DNA of 64,000 nucleotides from RYN-111 sp963760125 (GCA_963760125.1 CAVXBV010000016.1:41017-105016); one strand, 5' to 3'. Positions 53,013 to 60,727 are shown, numbered from the stretch's first letter. The notes: generated from the letters alone by a model not told the origin. Made by a program: numbers and translations.

Positions 53013-54169
53013 GCGGTGATCTCCGCGCGGAAGACCTTGTCGGTGCAGTTCGGGTCCACGGTGACGAGCCCTCCCGTCGGGTTGAGCGGGTCGAAGGATG
53101 GGTTGAGCCCCAGGACCACCTGCTGGACGCACGACAGCAGGTCCTGGGTGGGGTCCGGGTTCGTCTTCACGGCGTCGTCGAGGTCCTCCAGAAGCGCCTC
53201 GGCGGCCTGCTTGCAGGCCCCAGTCAGCACGGTGAACGGCGCGACGGGGACGGTAGGCACGGGACTTCCGGGCAGCAGCTGGTTGAGCGTCGTGGTGACC
53301 ACGTTGGGGTCGATGGTCTGCCCGACGACGGCCTTCAGAGCCTGGATGAGAGCCTGGAGGGCCCCGACCAGCTGGGCCTGCGCCGGAGTCAGCGTCGGGT
53401 TGCCGGTCAGGGCGGCGAGGTCGGGCAGCAGCGCCTTGAACCGGCGACGGGCGGTCGCCTCAGCGGTCTTGTCCTGCATGCCGGTCGAGCCGAAGATCGC
53501 ATCCAGCGGTCCTGCCACCCGGTAGTTGAGGGTGACGGTCACCCCGTTGTGCAGCAGGCCGGGGATGAGGTTGCGGACCGCGCCGTAGATGCTGGTCGCA
53601 CTCGCGGTGCCGCCGGGCAGGGTCGTCGCGGGGATCTCCGGCGTGACGATGATCGGCGGCTGCCCCGGGATCGGGTTGGGCACGGTGACAGCCGGGACGC
53701 CGGGGATCACGATCGGGGGGACCGTGATCGTCGGCACCGGCGGGAGGGCGCTGGTGATGACGTCGACGCAGGGGCCGAACGATGTCTCCGGCGTGTACGT
53801 CGCCACGCAGCCCGGGACGCCGGCGAGTGGCGGCGCGCCGAAGCCGTCGGTGAGGGTGCTGCCGACGGCGGCGGCCTTGCGCGTCGCCTGGCAGGCCCGG
53901 TTCAGGGCGAGCGTCGCGGAGTTTGGCGGGACGGTCAGCGACGAGACGGGTGGGAGCACCGCCAGGTTCACCAGGGTGAGCGCGGCGGCGCCGGTCAGCG
54001 CTCCCGAGTCGGCGGCCCGGACCTGCTCGGCGTGCACGCCACCGCGGACGTAGCTGGACAGGCCGAGGGCGGCGGCGGGCAGAAGCACGAACAAGAACAC
54101 CAAGGACACGAGGACCGCGACGGCGCCGTCGTCGCCCGGCGTGCGGCGTCCTGCGAGGGCTGCTCGCAT
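53009..54169 (-). CDS. TadG-like pilus-associated protein (first tad operon gene)
   Basis: A 386-residue protein: N-terminal DDGAVAVLVSLVFLFVLLPAAALGLSSYV anchor (TadG/putative Flp-E signal), then a large extracellular part with a Pro/Val/Ile-rich stretch (VPTITVPPIVIPGVPAVTVP) and a VTLNYRV beta region; eight or so Cys. ATG at 54169 is supported by GAGGAGG six bases upstream. Leads the operon of nine tad genes ending at 46526. Confidence 0.82.
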   Translation of the reverse strand: MRAALAGRRTPGDDGAVAVLVSLVFLFVLLPAAALGLSSYVRGGVHAEQVRAADSGALTGAAALTLVNLAVLPPVSSLTVPPNSATLALNRACQATRKAAAVGSTLTDGFGAPPLAGVPGCVATYTPETSFGPCVDVITSALPPVPTITVPPIVIPGVPAVTVPNPIPGQPPIIVTPEIPATTLPGGTASATSIYGAVRNLIPGLLHNGVTVTLNYRVAGPLDAIFGSTGMQDKTAEATARRRFKALLPDLAALTGNPTLTPAQAQLVGALQALIQALKAVVGQTIDPNVVTTTLNQLLPGSPVPTVPVAPFTVLTGACKQAAEALLEDLDDAVKTNPDPTQDLLSCVQQVVLGLNPSFDPLNPTGGLVTVDPNCTDKVFRAEITA

Positions 54170-54284
54170 CGTGCACCTCCTCGGGTCAGGGGCGAGCCCG
54201 CGGGCTCGCATGGGCGGTGGGTCCGGACAGGGACCCGCTTGTCGGGATTGTCGCTGTCGTCCACCACCGCGCACATGATCAGTT

Positions 54285-54298
54285 CGGGCTAGTCACCT
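54285..54298 (-). promoter_or_regulatory. Second copy of the tad/flp upstream motif
   Basis: Minus-strand AGGTGACTAGCCCG, 116 bases upstream of the tadG-like ATG; one mismatch to the site upstream of flp (46509-46522) at nearly the same distance from its gene. Confidence 0.4.
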
Positions 54299-54327
54299 CG
54301 CGGTCCGCTGCGTCGGCTGTCGTGCCG

Positions 54328-54333
54328 TACTCT
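54328..54333 (+). promoter_or_regulatory. -10 element for a leaderless leader-peptide mRNA
   Basis: TACTCT lies six bases before the ATG at 54340, so transcription would start at or next to the A of that ATG. This is the layout of leaderless actinobacterial transcripts. Confidence 0.5.
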
Positions 54334-54339
54334 GTGTGC

Positions 54340-54414
54340 ATGCAGCCCATCCTGGTCAAGCGGAGGTCGATCGACCTCTGCCGTGCCCAGAGCTGCCTGT
54401 GTCGCGCTTCCTGA
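54340..54414 (+). CDS. Cysteine-rich leader peptide (attenuator uORF)
   Basis: A 24-residue peptide, MQPILVKRRSIDLCRAQSCL then CRAS. The pattern KRR-x-hydrophobic-DLCR-xxx-CLCR is that of the cysteine-responsive leader peptides found before sulfur genes in actinobacteria (studied in mycobacteria). Three Cys codons near the end would stall ribosomes when Cys-tRNA is scarce and change folding of the following mRNA. The downstream operon (DUF4395, rhodanese, DUF1416) is the classic partner. It is too short for usual gene callers. Confidence 0.8.
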   Translation: MQPILVKRRSIDLCRAQSCLCRAS

Positions 54415-54453
54415 GCTCGTAGGAAGCCCGTCACTCTTCGAAAGGCCACCCCC

Positions 54454-54882
54454 ATGATCGATCCCAGGGGTCCCCGTTTCGGGGCCTGGATCACCAGTGC
54501 CGTCCTCGTCGTCGTGCTGCTCGCCAGCGCGCAGACCACTCTCGCGGGCGTGCTGCTGGCTGCTCAGGGCGTCGTGTTCGCCCTCGGCAGTCGCGGCCGT
54601 TCGCCGTACCAGCTGCTGTTCAAGAAGCTCGTCCGTCCGCGGCTCGCGCCGCCGGTCGAGCTTGAGGACGAGGCGCCTCCGCGCTTCGCCCAGGTCGTCG
54701 GCCTCGGCTTCGCCGCCTGCGGTGCCGTGAGCTTCCTGCTCGGCGCCACGACGGCTGGGCTCGTCTTCACCGGCTTCGCCCTCGTGGCCGCCTTGCTCAA
54801 CGCGAGCATCGGGCTGTGCCTCGGGTGCGAGCTGTACCTGATCTACAAGCGAACCATCACCGCCAAAGGAGCTACCGCATGA
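54454..54882 (+). CDS. DUF4395 membrane protein
   Basis: A 142-residue membrane protein with four helices (AWITSAVLVVVLLAS, TLAGVLLAAQGVVFALG, VVGLGFAACGAVSFLLG, LVFTGFALVAALLNASIGLCLG). The conserved IGLCLGCELYLIYKR with two Cys is the DUF4395 mark. These proteins travel with sulfurtransferases and may move or relay sulfur at the membrane; not proven. Stop overlaps the sulfurtransferase ATG. Confidence 0.88.
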   Translation: MIDPRGPRFGAWITSAVLVVVLLASAQTTLAGVLLAAQGVVFALGSRGRSPYQLLFKKLVRPRLAPPVELEDEAPPRFAQVVGLGFAACGAVSFLLGATTAGLVFTGFALVAALLNASIGLCLGCELYLIYKRTITAKGATA

Positions 54883-55712
54883 GCCGCGCAGACGTTCTCG
54901 TTGACGCCGACTGGGCCGAGGCCCACCTGACCGACCCGAAGGTCGTCCTCGTGGAGGTGGACGAGGACGTGTCCGCCTACGACGGCGGCCACATCGCGGG
55001 CGCAGTCCGCCTGGACTGGAAGACCGAGCTGCAGGACCAGGTCCGCCGCGACTTCGTGAGCAAGGAGCAGTTCGAGGAGCTGCTGTCCCTGAAGGGGATC
55101 GCCAACGACGACACCGTCGTGCTGTACGGCGGCAACAACAACTGGTTCGCGGCCTACGCCTACTGGTACTTCACGCTGTACGGCCACGCCGACGTGAAGC
55201 TGCTCGACGGTGGGCGCAAGAAGTGGGAGCTCGACGGTCGGGAGCTCACGACCGACGTCCCGGCGCGCGACAAGACGTCGTACACCGCGAAGGAGCAGGA
55301 CCTGTCGATCCGCGCGTTCCGCGACGAGACCATCGCCGCGATCGGTGTGAAGAACCTCGTCGACGTGCGCAGCCCCGACGAGTTCAGCGGCAAGCTGCTC
55401 GCGCCGGCCCACCTGCCGCAGGAGCAGAGCCAGCGCGCCGGTCACATCCCGACCGCGCTGAGCGTCCCGTGGAGCAAGGCCGCGAACGACGACGGCACGT
55501 TCAAGAGCGACGAGGAGCTCGCCGCGCTGTACAAGGACGCCGGCCTGGACCTGTCGAAGCAGACGATCGCGTACTGCCGCATCGGTGAGCGCTCCAGCCA
55601 CACCTGGTTCGCGCTGCACGAGCTGCTCGGGCACGCGGACGTGAAGAACTACGACGGCTCGTGGACCGAGTACGGCTCCCTGGTGGGCGTGCCCGTCGAG
55701 AAGGACGTCTGA
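54879..55712 (+). CDS. Thiosulfate sulfurtransferase (rhodanese, CysA/SseA type)
   Basis: A 277-residue two-domain rhodanese moving sulfane sulfur from thiosulfate. The C-terminal domain has the active Cys in IAYCRIGERSSHTW near residue 231; VDVRSPDEFSGKLL and RAGHIPTALSVPW are rhodanese blocks. Cytoplasmic. ATG start overlaps the DUF4395 stop and its own last base begins the DUF1416 start, so the three are coupled. Under the cysteine leader peptide, it likely serves sulfur assimilation or Cys homeostasis. Confidence 0.95.
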   Translation: MSRADVLVDADWAEAHLTDPKVVLVEVDEDVSAYDGGHIAGAVRLDWKTELQDQVRRDFVSKEQFEELLSLKGIANDDTVVLYGGNNNWFAAYAYWYFTLYGHADVKLLDGGRKKWELDGRELTTDVPARDKTSYTAKEQDLSIRAFRDETIAAIGVKNLVDVRSPDEFSGKLLAPAHLPQEQSQRAGHIPTALSVPWSKAANDDGTFKSDEELAALYKDAGLDLSKQTIAYCRIGERSSHTWFALHELLGHADVKNYDGSWTEYGSLVGVPVEKDV

Positions 55713-56005
55713 TGTGCGGGGCCCCCGTGCAGACGCTGGACCTGGGAGGGATTGACGTGGCCAAGGAGTCCATCGTGCAAGGCACGGTGACCAAGGACGG
55801 TGCCCCCGTCGGTGGCGCGTACGTGCGACTGCTCGACAGCACCGGGGAGTTCACGGCCGAGGTGCAGACCTCCGCGGCCGGTGCGTTCCGGTTCTTCGCC
55901 GCCCCCGGCGACTGGACGCTGCGCACCCTGCACCGCGGAGGATCGACGGACACGTCCGCGACCGCCGTGCTCGGCGAGGTCGTCGACCTGACGGTCGCCC
56001 TGTAG
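55712..56005 (+). CDS. DUF1416 family protein
   Basis: A 97-residue beta-sandwich (transthyretin/carboxypeptidase-regulatory-like) protein: MCGAPVQTLDLGG, GTVTKDGAPVGGAYVRLLDSTGEFTAEVQTS and FRFFAAPGDWTLRTL. DUF1416 almost always follows the rhodanese in actinobacteria; the N-terminal Met-Cys may accept sulfur. Function unknown. A perfect hairpin ends the operon. Confidence 0.93.
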   Translation: MCGAPVQTLDLGGIDVAKESIVQGTVTKDGAPVGGAYVRLLDSTGEFTAEVQTSAAGAFRFFAAPGDWTLRTLHRGGSTDTSATAVLGEVVDLTVAL

Positions 56006-56016
56006 CTGCGAACCCG

Positions 56017-56052
56017 CTCGTTTCCCCAGCACGCTGGTGCTGGGGAAACGAG
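56017..56052. terminator. Perfect 16-bp hairpin terminator
   Basis: CTCGTTTCCCCAGCAC pairs perfectly with GTGCTGGGGAAACGAG around GCTG. The stem contains TTT/AAA near the base, so it can end transcription from both convergent genes. Confidence 0.88.
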
Positions 56053-56066
56053 TTCCAGGTCGGGAG

Positions 56067-56489
56067 TCAGCAGACGGCGTTGACGGTGTCGACCTTGATC
56101 GCGGACGTGGCCGACCAGGACTGGAAGGTCGCCTTCACCCGCGCGTAGTAGGTCGTGACCGGGCTGATCAGCGTGAAGGTCGCGCTCTGGACCGTGTTTC
56201 CCGTGATCGTCTGGCTCGACGTCGTCGTGGCGAACGTCGGCGACGTCGACAGCTCGGCCACCTGGCCGGAGACGAACGTCGTCGTCGACGCCGCCCACGT
56301 CACGAGGACCCGCAGCGTCAGCGTGCAGCGGGTGACGGTGCCGATCGTCGGTGCCGCCACGGTGGTTGTGGTGAACGTCGACGTCGCCTTGCGCGGCGTC
56401 TGCTGGAAGCCCGCCCACGCCGAAGGGACCGCCAGTGCGAGGGCACTGACGGTCAGAAGCAGGAGCGCCGCGTGGCGCGCGGCCCTCAC
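56067..56489 (-). CDS. Secreted beta-sandwich protein coupled to SipW-type peptidase
   Basis: A 140-residue secreted protein: hydrophobic signal (ALLLLTVSALALAVPSAWAGF), then Thr/Ser-rich strands with TVTRCTLTLRVLVTW and PVTTYYARVKATFQSWSAT, recalling a fibronectin-III-like fold, and a final Cys. The GTG at 56489 overlaps the stop of the signal peptidase gene, so it is likely a substrate or partner of that enzyme. No known family assigned. Confidence 0.7.
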   Translation of the reverse strand: MRAARHAALLLLTVSALALAVPSAWAGFQQTPRKATSTFTTTTVAAPTIGTVTRCTLTLRVLVTWAASTTTFVSGQVAELSTSPTFATTTSSQTITGNTVQSATFTLISPVTTYYARVKATFQSWSATSAIKVDTVNAVC

Positions 56490-57187
56490 CCCGGTCGCCG
56501 TCGCAGGGACATCGCGCCGGCGGTGATCAGGCACCCGAGGACGAACCCGCCGCGGGCGCTCGCGGTGAACGCCGCGATGCGGCCGAGGACCGGCGCGGAC
56601 CAGACCAGCCGGCCGGCCTCCGCGACGGTCACGGGCTCCGGGTCGTTCGCCTTGTTGGCATCGCCTTTGAGGGTGAGCTGAGCGAACACCCCGCTGCGCG
56701 ACAGGTTCACGACGCGGTGCGTGACCGTGACGCCGTCGGGGCGGGTGACCGCGACGACGTCGCCGACGCGGACGTCGGCAGCCGGCAGGTCCTTCACCAG
56801 CACCATCGAGCCGGTGTGGATGATCGGCTCCATGGACCCGGACCGCACGACCAGCGGGCGCATCCCGTGCGTGGCGGCGTACACGGTGACGCCGGTCATC
56901 GCGAGCCCAGCGAGGGCAGCGAGGTTCAGCAAGCCAGCGACCAGCAGGCGTCCCAGGCGGGACGGCGGAGCGGGGGACGACGCCCGGCGGGCCCCTGACG
57001 GGCAGTCCTGCCACGAGCGGGGGACGGACGCCGGTGGCCCTGATGACGGGGGCACGGGCAGCACCGGACCGTGGGGGGCGGCCGTCGCTCCCACGCGCTG
57101 CCGAGGAACGACGACGGCGCGCCGCGGATCGGCCGAGCGGGGACTGGGCATCCAGTCCCGCCCGACCGGCGGCGCGCCGGTCGTCAT
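56486..57187 (-). CDS. SipW-type signal peptidase I
   Basis: A 233-residue S26B peptidase. After about 75 Pro/Arg-rich cytoplasmic residues comes a helix (LLVAGLLNLAALAGLAMTGVTVYA), then VRSGSMEPIIHTGSMVLVKDL with the nucleophile Ser, TVTHRVVNL carrying the His that replaces Lys in the SipW/ER class, and LTLKGDANKANDPEPV with the Asp. A C-terminal helix ends in RRRPG. The enzyme processes biofilm fibre subunits in Bacillus. It is flanked by two secreted proteins, one with a SipW-dependent signal. Confidence 0.9.
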   Translation of the reverse strand: MTTGAPPVGRDWMPSPRSADPRRAVVVPRQRVGATAAPHGPVLPVPPSSGPPASVPRSWQDCPSGARRASSPAPPSRLGRLLVAGLLNLAALAGLAMTGVTVYAATHGMRPLVVRSGSMEPIIHTGSMVLVKDLPAADVRVGDVVAVTRPDGVTVTHRVVNLSRSGVFAQLTLKGDANKANDPEPVTVAEAGRLVWSAPVLGRIAAFTASARGGFVLGCLITAGAMSLRRRPG

Positions 57188-57192
57188 GGGGT

Positions 57193-57753
57193 CTAGCTCT
57201 GAGTGGCGGTGAAGGTGAAGGTCGTCGTCGTGGTCGCGCCCTGGAAGGTGTTGTCCGTGCCCGAGGGCAGGGAGACGTAGGCGCAGAGGACCTCGGAGGA
57301 CCCGGCGGTGAGGGTCCGGGCGGAGATGGCGGCGGCGGAGAGCGCCCCCGCGGCCGTGGCGGTGGTGACGGAGGCGGCGTACCCCACGCCGAGGCTGTCG
57401 CAGGTGACGGCGTCAGCGACGACCTTCAGGCCGAAGACGAGCTGGTCGCGCAACCCCTTGGAGTCGGCGTTCGTCGACGAGGACGACATCGTGTAGCTGT
57501 AGCCCAGGGTCCCGTTGTTGGAGACGGTGAGCGGCTTGTACAGGACGTCGCCCGGCTTCATGTTCGACAACGACAACGCGGTCCAGGAGTAGGCCGACGT
57601 GGCGTCGGCGTTGAGGCGCAGGTCCACGGTGCCGGCGGTGAAGGTCGAGGTCGCGGTCTGGGTGTCGGTGAAGGTGGCCATGGTCCCGGCCCAGAGCGCC
57701 CCCGAGAGGGAGCCGAGCGCCAGGACGGCCTTGAGGGTGGTGGCTGTGCGCAT
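57193..57753 (-). CDS. TasA/CalY-like protein with SipW-dependent signal peptide
   Basis: A 186-residue secreted protein. The start MRTATTLKAVLALGSLSGAL then WAGTMATFTDTQTATSTFTAGTVDLRLN matches SipW-dependent signal peptides and the camelysin/TasA family (FTDT-x-T-x-S-TFTAGTVDL). The mature beta-sandwich has TVSNNGTLGYSYTMSSSS. Likely a fibre-forming matrix subunit cut by the neighbouring peptidase; three Ser/Thr-rich segments fit a surface role. ATG at 57753. Confidence 0.85.
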   Translation of the reverse strand: MRTATTLKAVLALGSLSGALWAGTMATFTDTQTATSTFTAGTVDLRLNADATSAYSWTALSLSNMKPGDVLYKPLTVSNNGTLGYSYTMSSSSTNADSKGLRDQLVFGLKVVADAVTCDSLGVGYAASVTTATAAGALSAAAISARTLTAGSSEVLCAYVSLPSGTDNTFQGATTTTTFTFTATQS

Positions 57754-57900
57754 GACGGCTCTCCGAGCGGTGGGAAGGTGTGGACCCCTCCCGCATCGGA
57801 CGCCCCTCGTCCAGGTGATCACCCGATCGGGGGATACGGAGGTGTCACCTCGCTGGCGGTGACCGCCGTCCCGCGCCCACGTCGCTGCAGACCCGTCGGG

Positions 57901-58254
57901 TCAGTAGACGAGGGCCTGCACGCCGTCGGCCAGCGCTGCTTCGACGAAGCCGGCCGCGCCGCCCACGACGACCCCCGTCAGGAGGTCGGAGGCGGCGAGG
58001 TCGCGGCGGACCAGGCACTGGGTGCAGGCCGTGACCGAGCCCTCGGCGAGCACCGCGGCCAGCAGGACGGAGGCAGGTGGGGAGGCGGGCAGCTCCAGGT
58101 CGCGGCCGGGCACGGCCAGCCACACCGCTTGTCCGGTGAGCCACAGCGAGACCTCGGCGCCCGCCGCGACGGCGACGCTGGCGACGGTGAGCCCCTGCAG
58201 GCACCGCTCGGGGGCGTCGTCACCGACAGTGACCTTCAGGAGGAGGGGGCGCAT
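57901..58254 (-). CDS. DsrE-like small protein
   Basis: A 117-residue protein of the DsrE/DsrF-like fold: LLLKVTVGDDAPERCLQGLTVASVAVAAGAEVSLWLTGQAVWLA, then SVTACTQCLVRRDLAASDLL with the Cys-x-x-Cys motif, ending GFVEAALADGVQALVY. These may bind or carry sulfur; function unknown. ATG at 58254 begins MRPLLLKV. Confidence 0.8.
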   Translation of the reverse strand: MRPLLLKVTVGDDAPERCLQGLTVASVAVAAGAEVSLWLTGQAVWLAVPGRDLELPASPPASVLLAAVLAEGSVTACTQCLVRRDLAASDLLTGVVVGGAAGFVEAALADGVQALVY

Positions 58255-58368
58255 AGCGTTCCAGGGTGGCACGTCCCCCACGGCACGCGTACGTCGGACG
58301 CGCCACGCGATCGGGGCAGACTCGGCCAGATCGACCTCGGAGCACGCTCAGGATGGGCCGTTCGGCCA

Positions 58369-58388
58369 CGAGAGATAGTCATCTCTCG
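58369..58388. promoter_or_regulatory. 20-bp perfect palindromic hairpin upstream of secreted operon
   Basis: CGAGAGAT-AGTC-ATCTCTCG: an 8-bp stem, 4-base loop, about 80 bases before the ATG at 58467. On the minus strand it contains AGATGACTA, also present in the motif upstream of flp. Operator or leader hairpin; unknown. Confidence 0.4.
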
Positions 58389-58466
58389 CCATGGAGCACG
58401 GGACGCCCCGGGCCGACACCAAAGAAGTCACGGAGCGTGACATCCCCCGGTTCATCGGAGCACGCC

Positions 58467-59006
58467 ATGCGCAAGGTCCTCACTCTCGCCACCATCGCCC
58501 TCGCGGCTGGTGCGGCGTTCGCGGCCGCGCCGGCCTCGGCGGCCGACACCACCGTCACCTTCACCGCCGGTGTCACCGGCTCGACGCTGTCCATCGTCCC
58601 CTCGCCCGCGGTCGTCGGTGTCACGGCCGGGAACACGGTCACCGGCCTGATGACCTCAACCATCACCGACATCCGCCCCACGGGTGGCAGCTGGACGGAC
58701 ACGATCTCCTCCACCGACTTCGTGCTGACCGGCGCGACCGACCAGACCGGCGCCAACCGCGTCCCGGCGACGGCGGCCTCGATCTACAACACCGCGGTCA
58801 CCGTCGCGGTCCCGGGGACGGCGACCGTCACCAACAACTACAGCACCTCCGGCACGGCGCTGGGGCTGGCCAACACCGGCAAGACGCTGGTCACGGCGAC
58901 GACGACCAACGTCAACACGACGACGCTGGCGAGCACGATCCTCATCGACGTCACGGGCAAGACCACTGGCCTCTACACCGGCACCATCACCCAGACGGTC
59001 AGCTAG
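58467..59006 (+). CDS. Secreted WxL-like beta protein 1
   Basis: A 179-residue secreted protein: signal MRKVLTLATIALAAGAAFAA with AxA cleavage, then a Thr/Ser/Val-rich beta chain (GVTGSTLSIVPSPAVVGVTAG; GGSWTDTISSTDFVLTG) and the ending TGLYTGTITQTVS. The next gene ends almost alike (AGAWTGTVTQTVA). The pattern and a downstream DUF916-like gene resemble the cell-surface WxL operon layout of Firmicutes. No membrane anchor. Function unknown. Confidence 0.75.
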   Translation: MRKVLTLATIALAAGAAFAAAPASAADTTVTFTAGVTGSTLSIVPSPAVVGVTAGNTVTGLMTSTITDIRPTGGSWTDTISSTDFVLTGATDQTGANRVPATAASIYNTAVTVAVPGTATVTNNYSTSGTALGLANTGKTLVTATTTNVNTTTLASTILIDVTGKTTGLYTGTITQTVS

Positions 59007-59029
59007 GCACCGAAGCCCGAGGACCCGGC

Positions 59030-59554
59030 ATGCAGCGCGCAGCCAGGGTCGCCATCACGGCGACCCTGGCTGCGTTGTGCGCCGTCCCCGTTCCCGCCGG
59101 TGCGGCGCAGGCCGCCCCGCCGGTCGCGCTGCTGTCCGGCCTGCTGACTGTGAGCGTCGCCCCGGCCGCGGCCGTGCTCTCCGCCAGCGGGTCCACGGTC
59201 ACCGGCAGCCTCGGGACGACGACGATCGTCGACGGGCGCCTGGGGGCCACGGGCTACGCCGTCAGCGTCACCACCTCGGGCTTCGACCTGGTCGGCGCGC
59301 CGATCACGAGCAGCCCGACCACGCACGTGGCACCCTCCGCGGTGACTGCACGGGTCACCGCGACGACGGGTGGCACGGCCAGCAGCACCACGGCCACCGC
59401 GCTGCCGGCCACCCCCCTGTTCCTCCTTACCTACCCGAGCGGAGTCCTGGGCGTGAACCTCGCCTCGACGTACACCCTGGGCCTGGTCGTGACGATGCCC
59501 GCCCAGGCAGCCGCGGGCGCCTGGACCGGAACGGTGACCCAGACCGTTGCCTAG
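59030..59554 (+). CDS. Secreted WxL-like beta protein 2
   Basis: A 174-residue paralogue of the preceding protein: signal peptide (RVAITATLAALCAVPVPAGAAQA), GLLTVSVAPAAAVLSASGST, TTTIVDGRLGATGYAVSVTTSGFDLVG and the C-terminal AGAWTGTVTQTVA. Starts 23 bases after the preceding stop and overlaps the following gene by eight bases. Confidence 0.75.
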   Translation: MQRAARVAITATLAALCAVPVPAGAAQAAPPVALLSGLLTVSVAPAAAVLSASGSTVTGSLGTTTIVDGRLGATGYAVSVTTSGFDLVGAPITSSPTTHVAPSAVTARVTATTGGTASSTTATALPATPLFLLTYPSGVLGVNLASTYTLGLVVTMPAQAAAGAWTGTVTQTVA

Positions 59555-60587
59555 GTCCGGGCTCACCACAGCGCTGGCGGCGCTGGTCGCCGTTGCCGCG
59601 CTCACCTCCTCCGCGGCGGCCGCGCCCACCCCCGGCCCGGTCGGCATCTGCGCGCCAGGCCTGGGCATCGGCCTGCTCGAGGTGCCCAAGGCCACCGTGA
59701 AGGACCCGCGCGCCCGCAGCTACGTCATCGACGCGGTGAAGCCGGGCGCCTCGTTCACCCGGACCTTCCAGGTCTGCAACGGCACGACGGCGCCGCTGCC
59801 GGTGTCGCTCTACCCCGACTCGGCGACGATCACCGACGGCGCCTTCACCCTCGCCGCGGGCCGCGGGACCAGCGAGCTCACGTCGTGGATGACCGTCACC
59901 CCCGCGACGGCGACCGTGGCGCCCGGCAAGGCCCTCATCGCCACGGTGCGGATCGCCGTCCCCGACGACGCCACCCCCGGAGAGAGGTACGGCGGGATCG
60001 TGGCCGACTCGCCCGCGGTCGGCGGCGCCGGTGGCCTGGCGGTCGGCGGCCGGGTGGGGATCCGGGTCTACCTCGACGTCTCCGAGGGCGGAGCGCCGAA
60101 GAGCGACTTCACCATCGACAGCCTGCAGGCCGTGCGCCGCGCCGACGGCACGCCGGCGGTCCTCGCCAAGGTCCACAACACGGGTGCGCGCGCCCTCGAC
60201 ATGACCGGGAGCCTGCAGCTGAGCGAGGGTCCGGCCGGCCTGTCCGCCGGCCCGTTCGCCGCCAAGCTCGGCACCACGCTCAAGCCCGGCGACACCGCGC
60301 CGGTGGTCGTGCCGCTGGACAAGGCGATCAGCGGCGGGCCCTGGCACGCCGTGATCTCCATGAAGAGCGGGCTGCTCGAGCGCCGCGCCGAGGGCGACAT
60401 CACGTTCCCCGACACCCCGGACACCGTCAGTCCGCCGGTCGTGGCCACGGAGCTGCCGCTGTACGCCGACAGGGGGATCCTCGTCCCGATCGCGATCGGG
60501 CTGCTCGGACTGCTCGCCCTGCTGCTCATCGCGCTGTTCGCTCGACAGGCGCTGAAGAAGCGCCGGCGGCTAGGATCTCAGGCGTGA
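59547..60587 (+). CDS. DUF916-like surface protein with C-terminal anchor
   Basis: A 346-residue protein: signal peptide, an N-terminal beta domain (YVIDAVKPGASFTRTFQVCNGTTAPLPVSLYPDSATI; ERYGGIVADSP; VGIRVYLDV) resembling the DUF916 / chaperone-like immunoglobulin domain, a second domain (DFTIDSLQAVRRADGTPAVLAKVHNTGARALDMTG), and a C-terminal helix (ILVPIAIGLLGLLALLLIALF) with KKRRR tail. TTG start at 59547 overlaps the upstream stop. In WxL systems DUF916 proteins hold surface proteins; the same role is proposed here. Confidence 0.78.
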   Translation: MPRSGLTTALAALVAVAALTSSAAAAPTPGPVGICAPGLGIGLLEVPKATVKDPRARSYVIDAVKPGASFTRTFQVCNGTTAPLPVSLYPDSATITDGAFTLAAGRGTSELTSWMTVTPATATVAPGKALIATVRIAVPDDATPGERYGGIVADSPAVGGAGGLAVGGRVGIRVYLDVSEGGAPKSDFTIDSLQAVRRADGTPAVLAKVHNTGARALDMTGSLQLSEGPAGLSAGPFAAKLGTTLKPGDTAPVVVPLDKAISGGPWHAVISMKSGLLERRAEGDITFPDTPDTVSPPVVATELPLYADRGILVPIAIGLLGLLALLLIALFARQALKKRRRLGSQA

Positions 60588-60688
60588 AGCTCGAGTACTT
60601 CTACACCGGCCTGCTCGTCGCGGTCTTCGCGTTCGTCACGTGGTTCTCCGTCTACGTGGTCTACAAGCTCTACCAAGGCCAGAAGTAG
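60584..60688 (+). CDS. 34-residue single-span membrane peptide
   Basis: Reads VKLEYFYTGLLVAVFAFVTW and then FSVYVVYKLYQGQK. One transmembrane helix with a charged end. GTG start overlaps the DUF916-like stop by four bases (GTGA), so translation is coupled and the frame is real. I recall similar miniature proteins as conserved actinobacterial hypotheticals, but no function is known. Confidence 0.7.
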   Translation: MKLEYFYTGLLVAVFAFVTWFSVYVVYKLYQGQK

Positions 60689-60727
60689 TCCCACCCCGCC
60701 GAGTGAACCGGGGTTTACAGTCGGCGC

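Noticed and set aside
53700..53820. Collagen-like or cell-wall repeat in the TadG-like protein
   Set aside because: The Pro/Val/Ile stretch is irregular and short; it is more likely a linker.
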